A program made the position numbers and the translations under genes. The notes beneath the pieces were generated by a model that searched no databases, was not told the DNA's origin, and worked only from the letters and a program-made list of their open reading frames with translations. Below, piece by piece: positions 17,693 through 28,000 of a DNA stretch of 64,000 nt. Numbering within the stretch: position 1 is the first letter of the stretch; each line of letters begins with the position of its first letter. Source of the stretch: Rana temporaria (Eukaryota > Chordata > Amphibia > Anura > Ranidae); the NCBI RefSeq assembly GCF_905171775.1, contig NC_053496.1, positions 181,259,759 to 181,323,758 of the forward strand, written 5' to 3'.

Positions 17693-20615
17693 CTGTTGGA
17701 AAGCAATTTATTAAAACATGTTATAGGCGTTTCTTGTGTTACATTCAGAAGTCATATATGTTGGTCCAACACCCAAATGTTTCCTAAAGATCTGGCACTA
17801 AATTGGGAGCAATTAGAACACCAAACTATGATTACCTGGTGTACAGTATCTCCTCCTCATTTGTTGGGAACATGACGTTATATTGAGGAATGGAGATGGA
17901 CCTTTCATATGGTGTACAGTATCTCCTCCTCATTTGTTGGAAACATGACGTTATATTGAGGAATGGAGATGGACCTTTCATATGGTGTACAGTATCTCCT
18001 CCTCATTTGTTGGAAACATGACGTTATATTGAGGAATGGAGATGGACCTTTCATATGGTGTACAGTATCTCCTCCCCATTTGTTGGGAACATGACGTTAT
18101 ATTGAGGAATGGAGATGGACCTTTCATATGGTGTACAGTATCTCCTCATTTGTTGGGAACATGATGATATATTGAGGAATAGAGGTGGACCTTTTATATG
18201 TTTTTTTTTGCAAAGTTCGATGAACTCATGGCATTTTTCCACTCATGTAACATTGTAAAACACACATGTGAATTAACACAATTATTGTTTATCACTTACT
18301 TGTGTCCAATTGTTGAGAAGATTGATCCTGTTTACTTTCCATAACACTCTCTCCCTGCTCCATATACGGCTGATCTCCACTCACCAACATCTCTTCTTCT
18401 TCCTCTTTAACCTCAACTTTTATGTATTGCAATTCTTCACCCTAAACCCAAATGATGACAGAATATATTTGTAGAAAAAAAAAAGAATAAGAGATTACAT
18501 AGAAAACTGCCCTTTTATTTCTTGGAATTAAACTTTAGGTCTACATGTTTTGTCCCATCTACCTGATGATGGTGAGGGATGGTGTGACCTTCCTGTGTGG
18601 AATCCCGGGAATACAGAGGATGGGGACATCTCTCTGGTGGGTTCCCATTACTGGATCCATCTGTAGGAAACACACACACTGACTGAATACATTGTTTCTA
18701 TGTGTTTATCAGATGATGGGGGATCTAGGTGGAGCCTCCGTACTGCTCTCTCCTTTACAATAAAGTCTCCTCTTACCCGGTGATGTGAGGGGCGGCTGAT
18801 TCTCCATCATGACGTCCTTGTAGAGATCCTTGTGTCCTTCTAAATACTCCCACTTCTCCATGGAAAAATGGACAGGGACATCCTGACACCCTATTGGAAC
18901 CTGACACACACACAATGATACAGTCACCATCCAGACACATCCCTTGTCTGTTACTGGAAAATGTCCCAGAACTCCCAGGACCGCTCACCTCTTTAGACAT
19001 CAACCCAATTATCTTGTTGGCAACATCTAAAATTTTTGGTTTATTCTGTATTTCATTTATCAAAGAAGGCTGCTCAGTAATAGAGGTCGGGCTGTTAGTC
19101 AAGTTTGAAGGCAAATCGTGATCGCTCTTTGTTGTGCTATGCTCTGAAGATGGCCTTTTCTCTATGTTACAATCCTGTGTGATAAAATAATAAATATGAG
19201 ATTCTTAGAACCTGACACCTCTCAGGTCAGCACATCGCTCTCTTAACGACGATAAACAAAGTTGGTAAATGCTAATCCCCAGAATTCCTCACCTGACCAA
19301 TCAGCAGCTTGATAATCTCATGAGCGAGGTTCAAAATCATCTCCTTCAAGTAAAAGTATTTCTTTCTAGTTATTAGTTCACTGAATCTCTGTTGATCCTC
19401 CATCTTGACGTCCTTGTAGAGATCCTTGTGTCCTTCTAAATACTCCCACTCCTCCATGGAGAAATAGACAGTGACATCCTGACACCTTATAGGAACCTGA
19501 CACACACAATGATACAGTCACCATCCAGACACATCCCTTGTCTGTTACTGGATAATGTCCCAGAATTCCCGGCACCACTCACCTTTTCCATCAGCAGATC
19601 GATGATCTTGTTGATGACTTCTAGAATCTTCTTGCGATGCTCTACCTCTGTTGTCAGGCAGTGAGGTGGCGACCCTGTGATGGGCGATGTCTCCTGAAGA
19701 AAGGTGCTGGATGTTAATGGTTCCCCAGGTTTTTTCTTCACTATTTTATAATCCTGAGAGAGAGAGAAAGTAACAATTATAATAAATGACTTCTCAGAAA
19801 CCTTCTCACCTTTCCGATAAGGTCTGTGGTTTAGTTACAGATTAGAGTGATGTCATGTGACCTCCCAGAATCCTCCTCACCTCTCCGGTCAGGTCTGTGT
19901 TTTATTAATAGAGATAAGAGTGATGTCATGTGACCTCCCAGAATCCTCCTCACCTCTCCGGTCAGGTCTGTGTTTTATTAATAGAGATAAGAGTGATGTC
20001 ATGTGACCTCCCAGAATCCTCCTCACCTCTCCGGTCAGGTCTGTGTTTTATTAATAGAGATAAGAGTGATGTCATGTGGCCTCCCAGAATCCTCCTCACC
20101 TCCCCGGTCAGGTCTGTGTTTTATTAATAGAGATAAGAGTGATGTCATGTGACCTCCCAGAATCCTCCTCACCTCTCCGGTCAGGTCTGTGTTTTATTAA
20201 TAGAGATAAGAGTGATGTCATGTGACCTCCCAGAATCCTCCCCACCTCTCCGGTCAGGTCTGTGTTTTATTAATAGAGATAAGAGTGATGTCATGTGACC
20301 TCCCAGAATCCTCCTCACCTCTCCGGTCAGGTCTGTGTTTTATTAATAGAGATAAGAGTGATGTCATGTGACCTCCCAGAATCCTCCTCACCTCCCCGGT
20401 CAGGTCTGTGTTTTATTAATAGACATAAGAGTGATGTCATGTGACCTCCCAGAATCCTCCTCACCTCTCCGGTCAGGTCTGTGTATTATTAATAGAGATA
20501 AGAGTGATGTCATGTGACCTCCCAGAATCCTCCTCACCTCTCCGGTCAGCAGGTAGATGATCTCCAGTGTGAGGTCCAAAGTCCTTTCAGTGATGTGACT
20601 CTGGTCCTCCTCCAT
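16326..20615 (-). CDS. Dual-KRAB C2H2 zinc-finger protein, unit 2 (gene model)
   Basis: The join in transcript order is 20615-20538, 19753-19583, 19496-19293, 19174-18989, 18900-18777, 18660-18563, 18441-18300, 17692-16326. It is 2370 nt, or 789 aa, with one open frame across seven GT-AG introns. Two B-KRAB exon pairs stand in tandem: the first KRAB exon runs on into an A-like helix (MILNLAHEIIKLLIGQ), and the second is a normal 124-bp KRAB exon. P, acidic and finger exons (13 fingers) follow. If both are spliced in, the protein carries two KRAB-like A boxes; alternative use of one or the other is equally possible because the first pair is phase 0 throughout. Predicted nuclear repressor. Confidence 0.8.
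17830..18185. repeat. Intronic 73-bp repeat array, gene 2
   Basis: About five copies of the TTGTTGGGAACATGACGTTA / GACCTTTCATATGGTG unit, at the same position as in genes 1, 4 and 5. Confidence 0.88.
18300..18441 (-). CDS. Gene 2 acidic exon
   Basis: 142 bp, phase 0 to 1; acceptor TTTAG, donor A|GTAAGT. It encodes GEELQYIKVEVKEEEEEM, then DQPYMEQGESVMESKQDQ. It keeps IKVE and VKEE; the IKQE site of gene 1 has become SKQD. Confidence 0.87.
18563..18660 (-). CDS. Gene 2 P exon
   Basis: 98 bp, phase 1 to 0; acceptor TTTCCTACAG, donor CAG|GTAGAT. It encodes GSSNGNPPERCPHPLYSRD, then EGHTIPHHHQ. Confidence 0.87.
18777..18900 (-). CDS. Gene 2 second KRAB-like exon
   Basis: 124 bp, phase 0 to 1. 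It encodes VPIGCQDVPVHFSMEKWEYL, then EGHKDLYKDVMMEN. It departs from the other copies by T to P, Y to H and EEW to EKW. The EEW core is a conserved KRAB feature, so this copy may be weaker. Confidence 0.88.
18989..19174 (-). CDS. Gene 2 second exon B (diverged)
   Basis: 186 bp (62 codons), phase 0 to 0; acceptor CACACAG. It begins DCNIEKRPSSEHSTTK and ends KPKILDVANKIIGLMSKE. The middle is Ser/Thr/Pro-rich and unlike the other B exons, while the end keeps the helical box. Confidence 0.8.
19293..19496 (-). CDS. Gene 2 first KRAB-like exon, extended
   Basis: 204 bp (68 codons), phase 0 to 0; donor CAG|GTGAGG. The KRAB part reads QDVTVYFSMEEWEYLEGHK. Where other copies read NQPPLTSPG, this exon continues QQRFSELITRKKYFYLKE and MILNLAHEIIKLLIGQ, an A-like helical box. 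It is a hybrid exon, KRAB plus box. Confidence 0.85.
19583..19753 (-). CDS. Gene 2 first exon B
   Basis: 171 bp (57 codons), phase 0 to 0; acceptor TCTCTCAG. It encodes DYKIVKKKPGEPLTSS, then HRKKILEVINKIIDLLMEK. Confidence 0.84.
19801..20537 (-). repeat. 73-bp donor-copying minisatellite, gene 2 (longest copy)
   Basis: A degenerate unit at 19801, then starts at 19872, 19945, 20018, 20091, 20164, 20237, 20310, 20383, 20456 and 20529. This is exact 73-bp spacing, and the last unit is the true exon A donor. Nine intronic repeats of the donor and the AATAAA precede exon B. Confidence 0.96.
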
Positions 20616-20637
20616 CCTCACTGACGTGGTGTATGAT
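20538..20637 (-). CDS. Gene 2 exon A with start codon
   Basis: Acceptor TTTTCTTAG; ATG at 20615; 26 codons reading MEEDQSHITERTLDLTLEII, then YLLTGE. Bases 20616-20637 are 5' UTR. Confidence 0.84.
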
Positions 20638-20940
20638 CTAAGAAAAGAGCTCCGTTCCGAGTTTTATATTACATCATAGGCCCTGTGTATCGATGCAACT
20701 GCAAGAGAATGAGAGATTCCATTTAATAAACAACCCTAGACAAAACTTTTTATTCTAGGCTTAGATAGAGCGGAGAAGGGTTAGATCTTCTGTTAAGGGT
20801 TTTATCACTAGATGGGCTTTCTAGAGAAGTATTACACTGTAAATATTGGTTTGGAGAGAAATAATACTGAACATGTGTGATAAAGGATATGTAGACATGA
20901 CATTGCCGGGAATATCTATATTGTGAGCCCCGTCACATTA

Positions 20941-21590
20941 AGTCCCGTACACACAATACGAAAATCGGATAGAAAAATTTGTACGACGAGCTGTCTGCCG
21001 ATTTTAGGATCGTTAGTACGATGCTTTCGACAGCCGATTTTGCTTTTTTCGTCAGACAAAAGCTGGATGTGCAGACTATTAAACTTTTGTCGGATGTGAA
21101 CTCAACGTCCAGTTTTCGTTTCATTAGTACGAAGAATATCGTAAGAGCATGCACAGAAATTAAAAAATACATACAAACCTATTCAACACATTGAAGAAAG
21201 AACACATCCTGGACTGCAGCACTGGCGTCTTTATTGTATAATAACAATATAATCCAATATACAGTCAAATGAAAAGTGGACAAAACAAGGACAAGGTGGC
21301 TAACGCGTTTCACATCGTGAGATGTGTTCTTTCTTTATGGACCTGTGCAGAGCCAGCACCTGTCGGTATTGAGTAGGGCGGGAGCAATGTGAGGGATCAG
21401 AAGCTTCGTGAGCGGTAATTTTTCTTTCTACTATTCAACACATTATGTCACTTCTGACGTTGTATTCTGTCGTACGAAATTTTTAATATCGTGAGTAACC
21501 TCTTCACTTTTGACATGAGACTAGCATGCCACAAAAAAAAAAGGACGTTTGGTCGTCCGAAAATCTAAGCTTGAGTACGAGGCTTTAGTG
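20941..21590. mobile_element. Harbinger-like element hosting a SINE-like insertion
   Basis: The left end is GTCCCGTACACACAATACG; the right end is near GAGTACGAGGCTTTAG. Inverted GCCGATTTTAGGATCG and TCGACAGCCGATTTT segments lie inside. The retroposon at 21193-21432 splits it. Boundaries are approximate. Confidence 0.5.
21193..21432 (-). mobile_element. SINE-like retroposon with 12-bp target duplication
   Basis: ATTCAACACATT occurs exactly at 21181-21192 and 21433-21444. On the minus strand the insert has GTGAAACGCGTTAGCC and AATAAAGACGCC toward its end. Other GAAACGCGTTA-containing pieces lie near 4145, 31955, 52320 and 54610, suggesting one family. Confidence 0.7.
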
Positions 21591-21659
21591 TCGCTGGACG
21601 CTGCATGTACTGCGCACATTGATGTCACCCTGACAGCCAACTCCACCAAAATAGGTCTG

Positions 21660-22210
21660 TGGGCATCTATTTTGAGGATGTATCTGGTCTATAAACCAGA
21701 GGCTCCGGATGGACAGTTGGATAAATGGTTCTATATTTAGGATGTATCCAGTTTATAAACCAGAGGCTCTGGATTAATATTTCGATAAATGTTTCTATAT
21801 TTAAGATGTATCTAGTCTATTAACCAAGAGGCTCTCATCGAACAGTTGGATAAATAGCTCTATATTTAGGATGTATTTGGTCTATAAACCAGAGGCTCTG
21901 AATGGACAGTTGGATAAATAGTTCTGTATTTAGGATGTATCTGGTCTATAAACCAGAGGCTCTGGATGGACAGTTGGATAAATGGTTCTATATTTAGGAT
22001 GTATCCGGTCTATAAACCAGAGGCTCTGGATGGACAGTTGGATAAATGGCTCTATATTTAGGATGTATTTGGTCTATAAACCAGAGGCTCTGGATGGACA
22101 GTTGGATAAATGGTTCTATATTTAGGATGTATCCGGTCTATAAACCAGAGGCTCTGGATGGACAGTTGGATAAATGGTTCTATATTTAGGATGTATCTGG
22201 TTTATAGACC
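21660..22210. repeat. 64-bp minisatellite, intron 1 of gene 2
   Basis: About eight copies of the CCAGAGGCTCTGG / TTGGATAAATGG unit, some with point changes (CCAAGAGGCTCTC). Confidence 0.92.
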
Positions 22211-22294
22211 AAATCAGACGTCACAGTGACTATGGAGGAAGAGGACGGACATGACAGGGTTACTGGGTGTAAATATAAAATAATATCTTATTAC

Positions 22295-22420
22295 CTCCTC
22301 TGCTGCCAGTTCCCGCAATGTCTCCTCTTTATTTCCTCTCGACTCACCTCTCACCTGGAACTTTCCCTCTGTTTTATTACGTCACTTCCCGTCTTTGCAT
22401 TCCTTTGACAATACGTAGGA
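22295..22420 (-). promoter_or_regulatory. Gene 2 non-coding first exon and promoter
   Basis: Donor GCAGAGGAG|GTAATAAG at 22294/22295, homologous to 10456. Only one clear GGAAGT core remains of the three in unit 1 (GACGGGAAGTGACG), beside CRE-like GACGTAAT. The upstream border is not resolved. Confidence 0.62.
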
Positions 22421-22539
22421 TATAAAGTCTGTTTGCATTACAATATTCTAACAGATTCTTGGTGCGTTTTTTTTTGTTCAATTTGAAATCCAGATAATAA
22501 GTAAAGATAATGAAAATCTATTTTATTGCTTTTTTTAAA

Positions 22540-23250
22540 TTCAGTAAAATTGACCAATCGGAGAAACATACCACATACGCCCAAATAAAATTAAAACATA
22601 AAGAAGAATGGGAATGGCCTGAAAGGTCTCGGTGGTCATAGGTGCTCTAAAGAATCCTAGACCAGCAATAGCACTAGTAAAAGTGACAGGCTGATCCTCT
22701 AGTTTCGAGATAGTGTTTACCTCATCAACAAGAGCCAAAATGGTCTCTTTCAGTTTAGGAGTGATGGCAGAAAACTGTGACTTCTCAGAGAAAGGTTCAT
22801 CCGGTAAAGACGGGAGAGACTCAGCATCAGAGCCTCAGTGGCAGTTGGCTTAGAGGCCACTAAAGCCGCAGGGATCGGATACTGTATCCACAGGAGAGGA
22901 AGCATTGAGCACTTGTGGCCCCTTTGACAGAGTTGGCAAACACCAGAGCTATTTGGTCCCAACAGTCATGCATGACTGAGGTGAGAGCAGTGGCGGGACA
23001 AGGTCATCCAGCGCCCAGGGCAAAGATGCAAATATAGTATTTTTAGTGTCTCTACTGTATGTATCCTTAGATATCAGCTGACACACAAATGGGTCCACAG
23101 GGCTTGAGCCCCTGGAGTTACTGTGAGGGGGGCTCACTTTGATTTTGATGGCATCTAAGTCACAGCATTTCTTGCATGCTTTCTTCACACCTGCCTCAAG
23201 GGCTTGGCCTTTGGCCGGGACTGCCGGAACCTTTGTAAGGCCAGCCATTG
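22540..23250 (-). pseudogene. Possible retrotransposon gag-like remnant
   Basis: Two adjacent minus-strand frames (23248-22949, 22962-22750) look like pieces of one decayed protein, with a KKACKKCCDLDA cluster near the start and a region rich in Pro and Ser. This could be a gag/ORF1 remnant, but I do not recognise the family and there is no reverse transcriptase beside it. Confidence 0.3.
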
Positions 23251-23289
23251 TATATCATTTTGATGCTTGAAGCACATTTCCTTTTCCCT

Positions 23290-23755
23290 TATTCCCTGTT
23301 TTTTTATGTTGTATGTCTTTTGCACAGCACAATGACACTTTACTTACTCCCAATTAGTAGGGTGTAGGCCTGCCCTAAAAATCTTGGAACGTGGCCTTAT
23401 GGTCAGGTTCTGCCTTTGGGGGACCCTGTTTAGTAGTTGGGCAAATCTTGCATCAGCAGGTCTCCCGAAGTAAGGGGTCTGGCTGGGTGGAACATGAGTA
23501 CCCCAGTCCCTGTCAGCAGTCTTCTATTCTGGGGTATCAGGGCTAGGGTCCTTTTTCTTTGGAGGAGAACCATGTGAACACCCTGTGCACTTTTTGTGTG
23601 ATTTACTTCCGGGAATCACTTTTTTTGTGCACAGTCTTTGTTTCTTGTGTGCGCATTGGATCTCAGAACAAAAAAAAAAAAATTGTGGATCTGGACCTTC
23701 TAAATCTAGACTCTACAAAAGACTCTACTTTACACTTATAAAATAAAACACCAAT
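23290..23755. other. Intergenic, nothing recognised
   Basis: No domain, transposon end or tandem repeat was identified apart from short T and A runs. Confidence 0.35.
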
Positions 23756-23759
23756 GGAT

Positions 23760-24665
23760 TCATCTCTAGGGACTAACCACGATTCAATTCAATCTATCCA
23801 AAACCAAGCTCATAATTTTTGTTCCCCCACGTAATTCTTCCCCTGATCTCTATCTCAAGATCAATGGCAGATTTATTAGTCTGTCACCACATGCCAAGGT
23901 TATAGGTGTAATCCTGGACTCTGAACTATCCTTTCGGCCCCACGTCCAATCACTGTCCAAATCATGCGCCTCAACTGCCGCAACATCTCCAAAATATGCC
24001 GCTTCCTAACCAATGACACCACAAAGCTCCAAGTTCCCTCCCTGATCACCTCTCGCCTTAACTACTGCAATTCCCTCCTCACTGGCTCACCTTTACATAG
24101 GATATCCCCCCTTAAGTCCATCATGAATGCTGTTGCCAGGCTCATCCACCTTACCAACCTCTTAGTGTCTGCTACCCCTCTCTGCGAATCCCTCCATTGG
24201 CTTCCCCTCACCCAAATTAAATTCAAAATGCTAACAATAACTTACAAAGCCATCCACAACCTGACCCCCAACTATATCACTAGCTTAGTCTCGAAATAAC
24301 AACCAAATCTTTCTTTTTGCTCCTCCCAAGACCTCCTGCTGTCCAGCTCCCTTGTCACCTCATCCCATGCTCGCCGATTATCTCCTATTCTGTTAGCTTT
24401 TAGACGATCCCTGAAAACCCTCCTCTTCAGAGAAGCCTACCCTACCCACACCTGACAACTGTATTTACATTTTCTCCATCAGTCTATCGCCCACAGTTAT
24501 TACGTTTTGTGTCACTTGACCTTCCCTCCTAGATTGTAAGCTCTAACGAGCAGGACCCTCTGATTCCTCCTGTATTGAATTGCATTGTAACTCTACTGTC
24601 TGCCCTCATGTTGTAAAGCGCTGTGCATGTTGGTGCTATATAAATCATGTATAATAATAATAATT
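23760..24665 (+). mobile_element. L2/CR1-type LINE 3' end (5'-truncated)
   Basis: The frame at 23964-24299 reads SRLNYCNSLLTG, RLIHLTN, ESLHWLPL and FKMLTITYKAIHNLTP, the C-terminal end of an L2/CR1-like reverse transcriptase protein. It has lost a residue or two (LTQIKFK) and ends early. The 3' tail has TTGTAAGCTC, GTGCTATATAAAT and a (TAA)n end. It is dead. Confidence 0.85.
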
Positions 24666-24689
24666 CAATCACCAATCATCCGAGAAATT

Positions 24690-25085
24690 GTGGTCATTTA
24701 TAAAAAAAACCAAAAAAACACAGGACCAGAATATAGTGACGTCTAGAGTTTTCTTGTTTATTTTAGAAAATCAGAATGAATGATTAACGCACAATCTTGA
24801 ATAACTAAAGTAATAAATATATCAAATTTATTAAATATTTCACATTGACTGGACAAACAAAGCCGGCTACTTCTGTAAAACAAAGAGCAATGACGTTCAG
24901 GAACCAAAATAAACCTATAAAAAGGAGTTGTCTATGTATTCCCATACTTGTCCATATGGTGAGTGTGGGACCAAGTCATCAGTGTTTGTTTAAAACACCA
25001 TATTACTATATTGTAATACCTGAAAACCAAGAACTATCACATCACACCACACAAAAAACGTTTAATATCTTCACCATAGTGCTAC
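24690..25085 (-). terminator. Distal 3' UTR block and poly(A) signal, gene 3
   Basis: AATAAA on the minus strand at 24757-24762, in the block conserved between units. CCTATAAAAAGG remains on the plus strand, while the CCAAT is lost (GGACAAAC). Confidence 0.5.
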
Positions 25086-25089
25086 CTTA

Positions 25090-28000
25090 AAAGCCAAACC
25101 TCCTAGGGTTCCCATTATTTCCTGGTATAATTATATCTCTTGACTTCCTGGGTCTACGTATGGATTCTTTATTTAACATTGATGAAAAACCAAAAAAACG
25201 AGGATCGGGATGCCAGGAACCGTAGAAACCAAATCTTACCCCATTGGCGTCTCCAAAAAGAGACTTAAACCAAGAGACCTCAGTGATAACGGAAAGGCCA
25301 TTTTTGCCGTTTACCCTTTCTCATGTACACCAGTGATAACGGACATGCCCATGTACTCCTTCGTAAATGACTTGTTTTGATATATTATTTCTATGGAGAA
25401 ACGATAGAAACATTTAATATCTTCATAATGCCAATACGCCTATCCACCTCCCTCCCCCGTTGAATCTGAAGCTCCTAGGGTTCCGATCATTCCCTGGTAT
25501 ACTTAGATCTCTTGACTTCCTACGTCTACGTATCCACTTGGACCATTACGAGAGGGATCATCCTTGCTGGATCTTTATTTAACATTAATGAAGAACTGAA
25601 AAAAGAGGATCGGGAGCCAGGAACCGTAGAAACCAAATCTTACCCAATTGGCTCCTTCAAAAAGAGACTCAAGCCGAGAGATCCCAGCGATAAATGTCCA
25701 TGTACTCCTTCATAAATGACTTGTTTTGATATATTATTTCTATTGGGTAAACCATAGAAACATTTAATATCTCCATCACATCATAATACACCTATCCACC
25801 TCTCTCCCCCATTGAATCTGAAACTCCTAGGGTTCCGATCATTCCCTGGTATACTTCTCTTGACGTCCTGGGTCTACGTATCCACTTGGCCCATTACGAG
25901 AGGGATCATCCTTGCTGGATTCTTATATAACATTGCTGAAAACCCCCCAAAAAAACGAGGATTGGGAGCCAGGAACCGTAGAAACCAAATCTTACCCCAT
26001 TGGCGTCTCCAAACAGAGACTTAAACCAAAAGACCTCTGTGATAACGGAAAGGCCATTTTTGTCGTTTACCCTTTCCCATGTACACCAGTGATAACGGAA
26101 ATGCCCATGTACTCCTTCGCAAATGACTTGTTTTGATATATTATTTCTATGGAGAAACCATTTAAACATTTAATATCTTCATCATGCTAATACGCCTATT
26201 CACCTCCCTCCCCCGTTGAATCTGAAGCTCCTAGGGTTCCGATCATTCCCTGGTATACTTAGATCTCTTGACTTCCTACGTCTATGTATCCATTTGGCCC
26301 ATTACGAGAGGGATCATCCTTGCTGGATCTTTACTTAACATTAATGAAGAACTGAAAAAAGAGGATCTGGAGCCAAGAACCGTAGAAACCAAATCTTACC
26401 CCGTTGGCTCCTCCAAAAAGAGACTCAAGCCGAGAGACCCCAGTGATAACAGAAATGCCCATGTACTTCTTCATAAATGACTTGTTTTGATATATTATTA
26501 AGAAGTAAACCATAAAAACATTTAATATCTTCATCATGCTAATACGTCTATCCACCTCCCTTCCCCGTTAAATCTGAAGCTCCTAGGGTTCCGATCATTC
26601 CCTGGTATTCTTAGGCCCCGTACTCACGACCAAACATGTCTGCTGAAACTGGTCCGCGGACCAGTTTCAGCAGACATGTTTGGCCGTGTGTAGGCCCGAG
26701 CAGACCATTTTCGGGCGGATCGGACAGGTTTCCAGTGGACAACTGTTTCCTGGACTTGCTTTAAAACAGTCCGCTGGAAACCTGTCCGCCCGGACATGTA
26801 CGGTCGTCTGTACAGACCTACCGTACATGTCCTGCCGCCCGCCATCCCTCGCATGCGTCGAATGACTTTGACGCATGCGTGGAAGCATTTTAAAGGCACC
26901 GACGCGGCGAAACCGCGGACACGCCCCGCGTATTGTTTACGCGCGGACCTCTGTTCGATGGTGTGTACAGCCATCGAACAGAAGTCCCCGGGCAGTCCCC
27001 GGGCAGACATGTCCGATGAAAACGGTCCGCGGACCGGTTTCATCGGACATGTCTGCTCGTGAGTGCTCGGCCTTAGATCTCTTGACTTCCTGGGTCTACA
27101 TATCCACTTGGCCCATTACGAGAGGGATCTTCCTTGCTGGATCTTTAATTAACAATCATGAAGAACCCCAAAAAAATGAGGATTGGGAGCCAGGAACTGT
27201 AGAAACCAAATCTTACCCAATTGGCATCTCCAAAAAGAACCTTAAACCAAGAGTTTAACCAGTGATAACGGAAATGCCCATGTACTCCTTCGTAAATGAC
27301 CTGGGTCTACGTATCCACTTGGCCCATTACGAGAGGGATCATCCAAGCTCCATCTTTATTTAACGTTATGAAAAACCCCAAAAAAGAGGATCAGGAACCA
27401 TAGAAACCAAATCTTACCCTGTTGGCGTCTCCAAAAAGAGAGTCAAGCCAAGAGACTCCAGTGCCACTTTTGACGTTTATGAAGAACCCCAAAAAAAAGG
27501 CCCAGGAGCCAGGAACCGTAGAAACCAAATCTTACCCCGTTGACATCTCCAAAAAAAGACTCAAACCAAGAGACCCCAATGATAACGAAAAGGACACTTT
27601 TGCCATTTACCCTTTCTCATGTACTCCTTCGTAAATTACTTGTTTTGATATATTATTTCTATGGAGTCAACCATAGAAACATTTAATATTGTCATCATGC
27701 TAATTAATACACCTATCCACCTCCCTCCCCCATTGAATCTGAAGCTTTTAGGGTTCCGATCATTCCCTGCTATACTTAGATCTCTTGACTTCCTGGTTCT
27801 ACGTATCCACTTGGCCCATTACGAGAGGGATCATCCTTGCTGGATCTTTACTTTACATTAATGAAGAACTGTAAAAAGAAGACCAGGAGCCAAGAACCAT
27901 AGAAACCAAATCTTACCCCGTTGCTCCTCCAAAAAGAGACTCAAGCCGAGAGCCACCAGTGATAATGGAAAGGCCACTTTTGCGGTTTACCCTTTCCCAT

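Noticed and set aside
23964..24299. L2 reverse-transcriptase fragment as a host gene
   Set aside because: 5'-truncated, with small deletions, early stop and a (TAA)n tail typical of a dead LINE copy.
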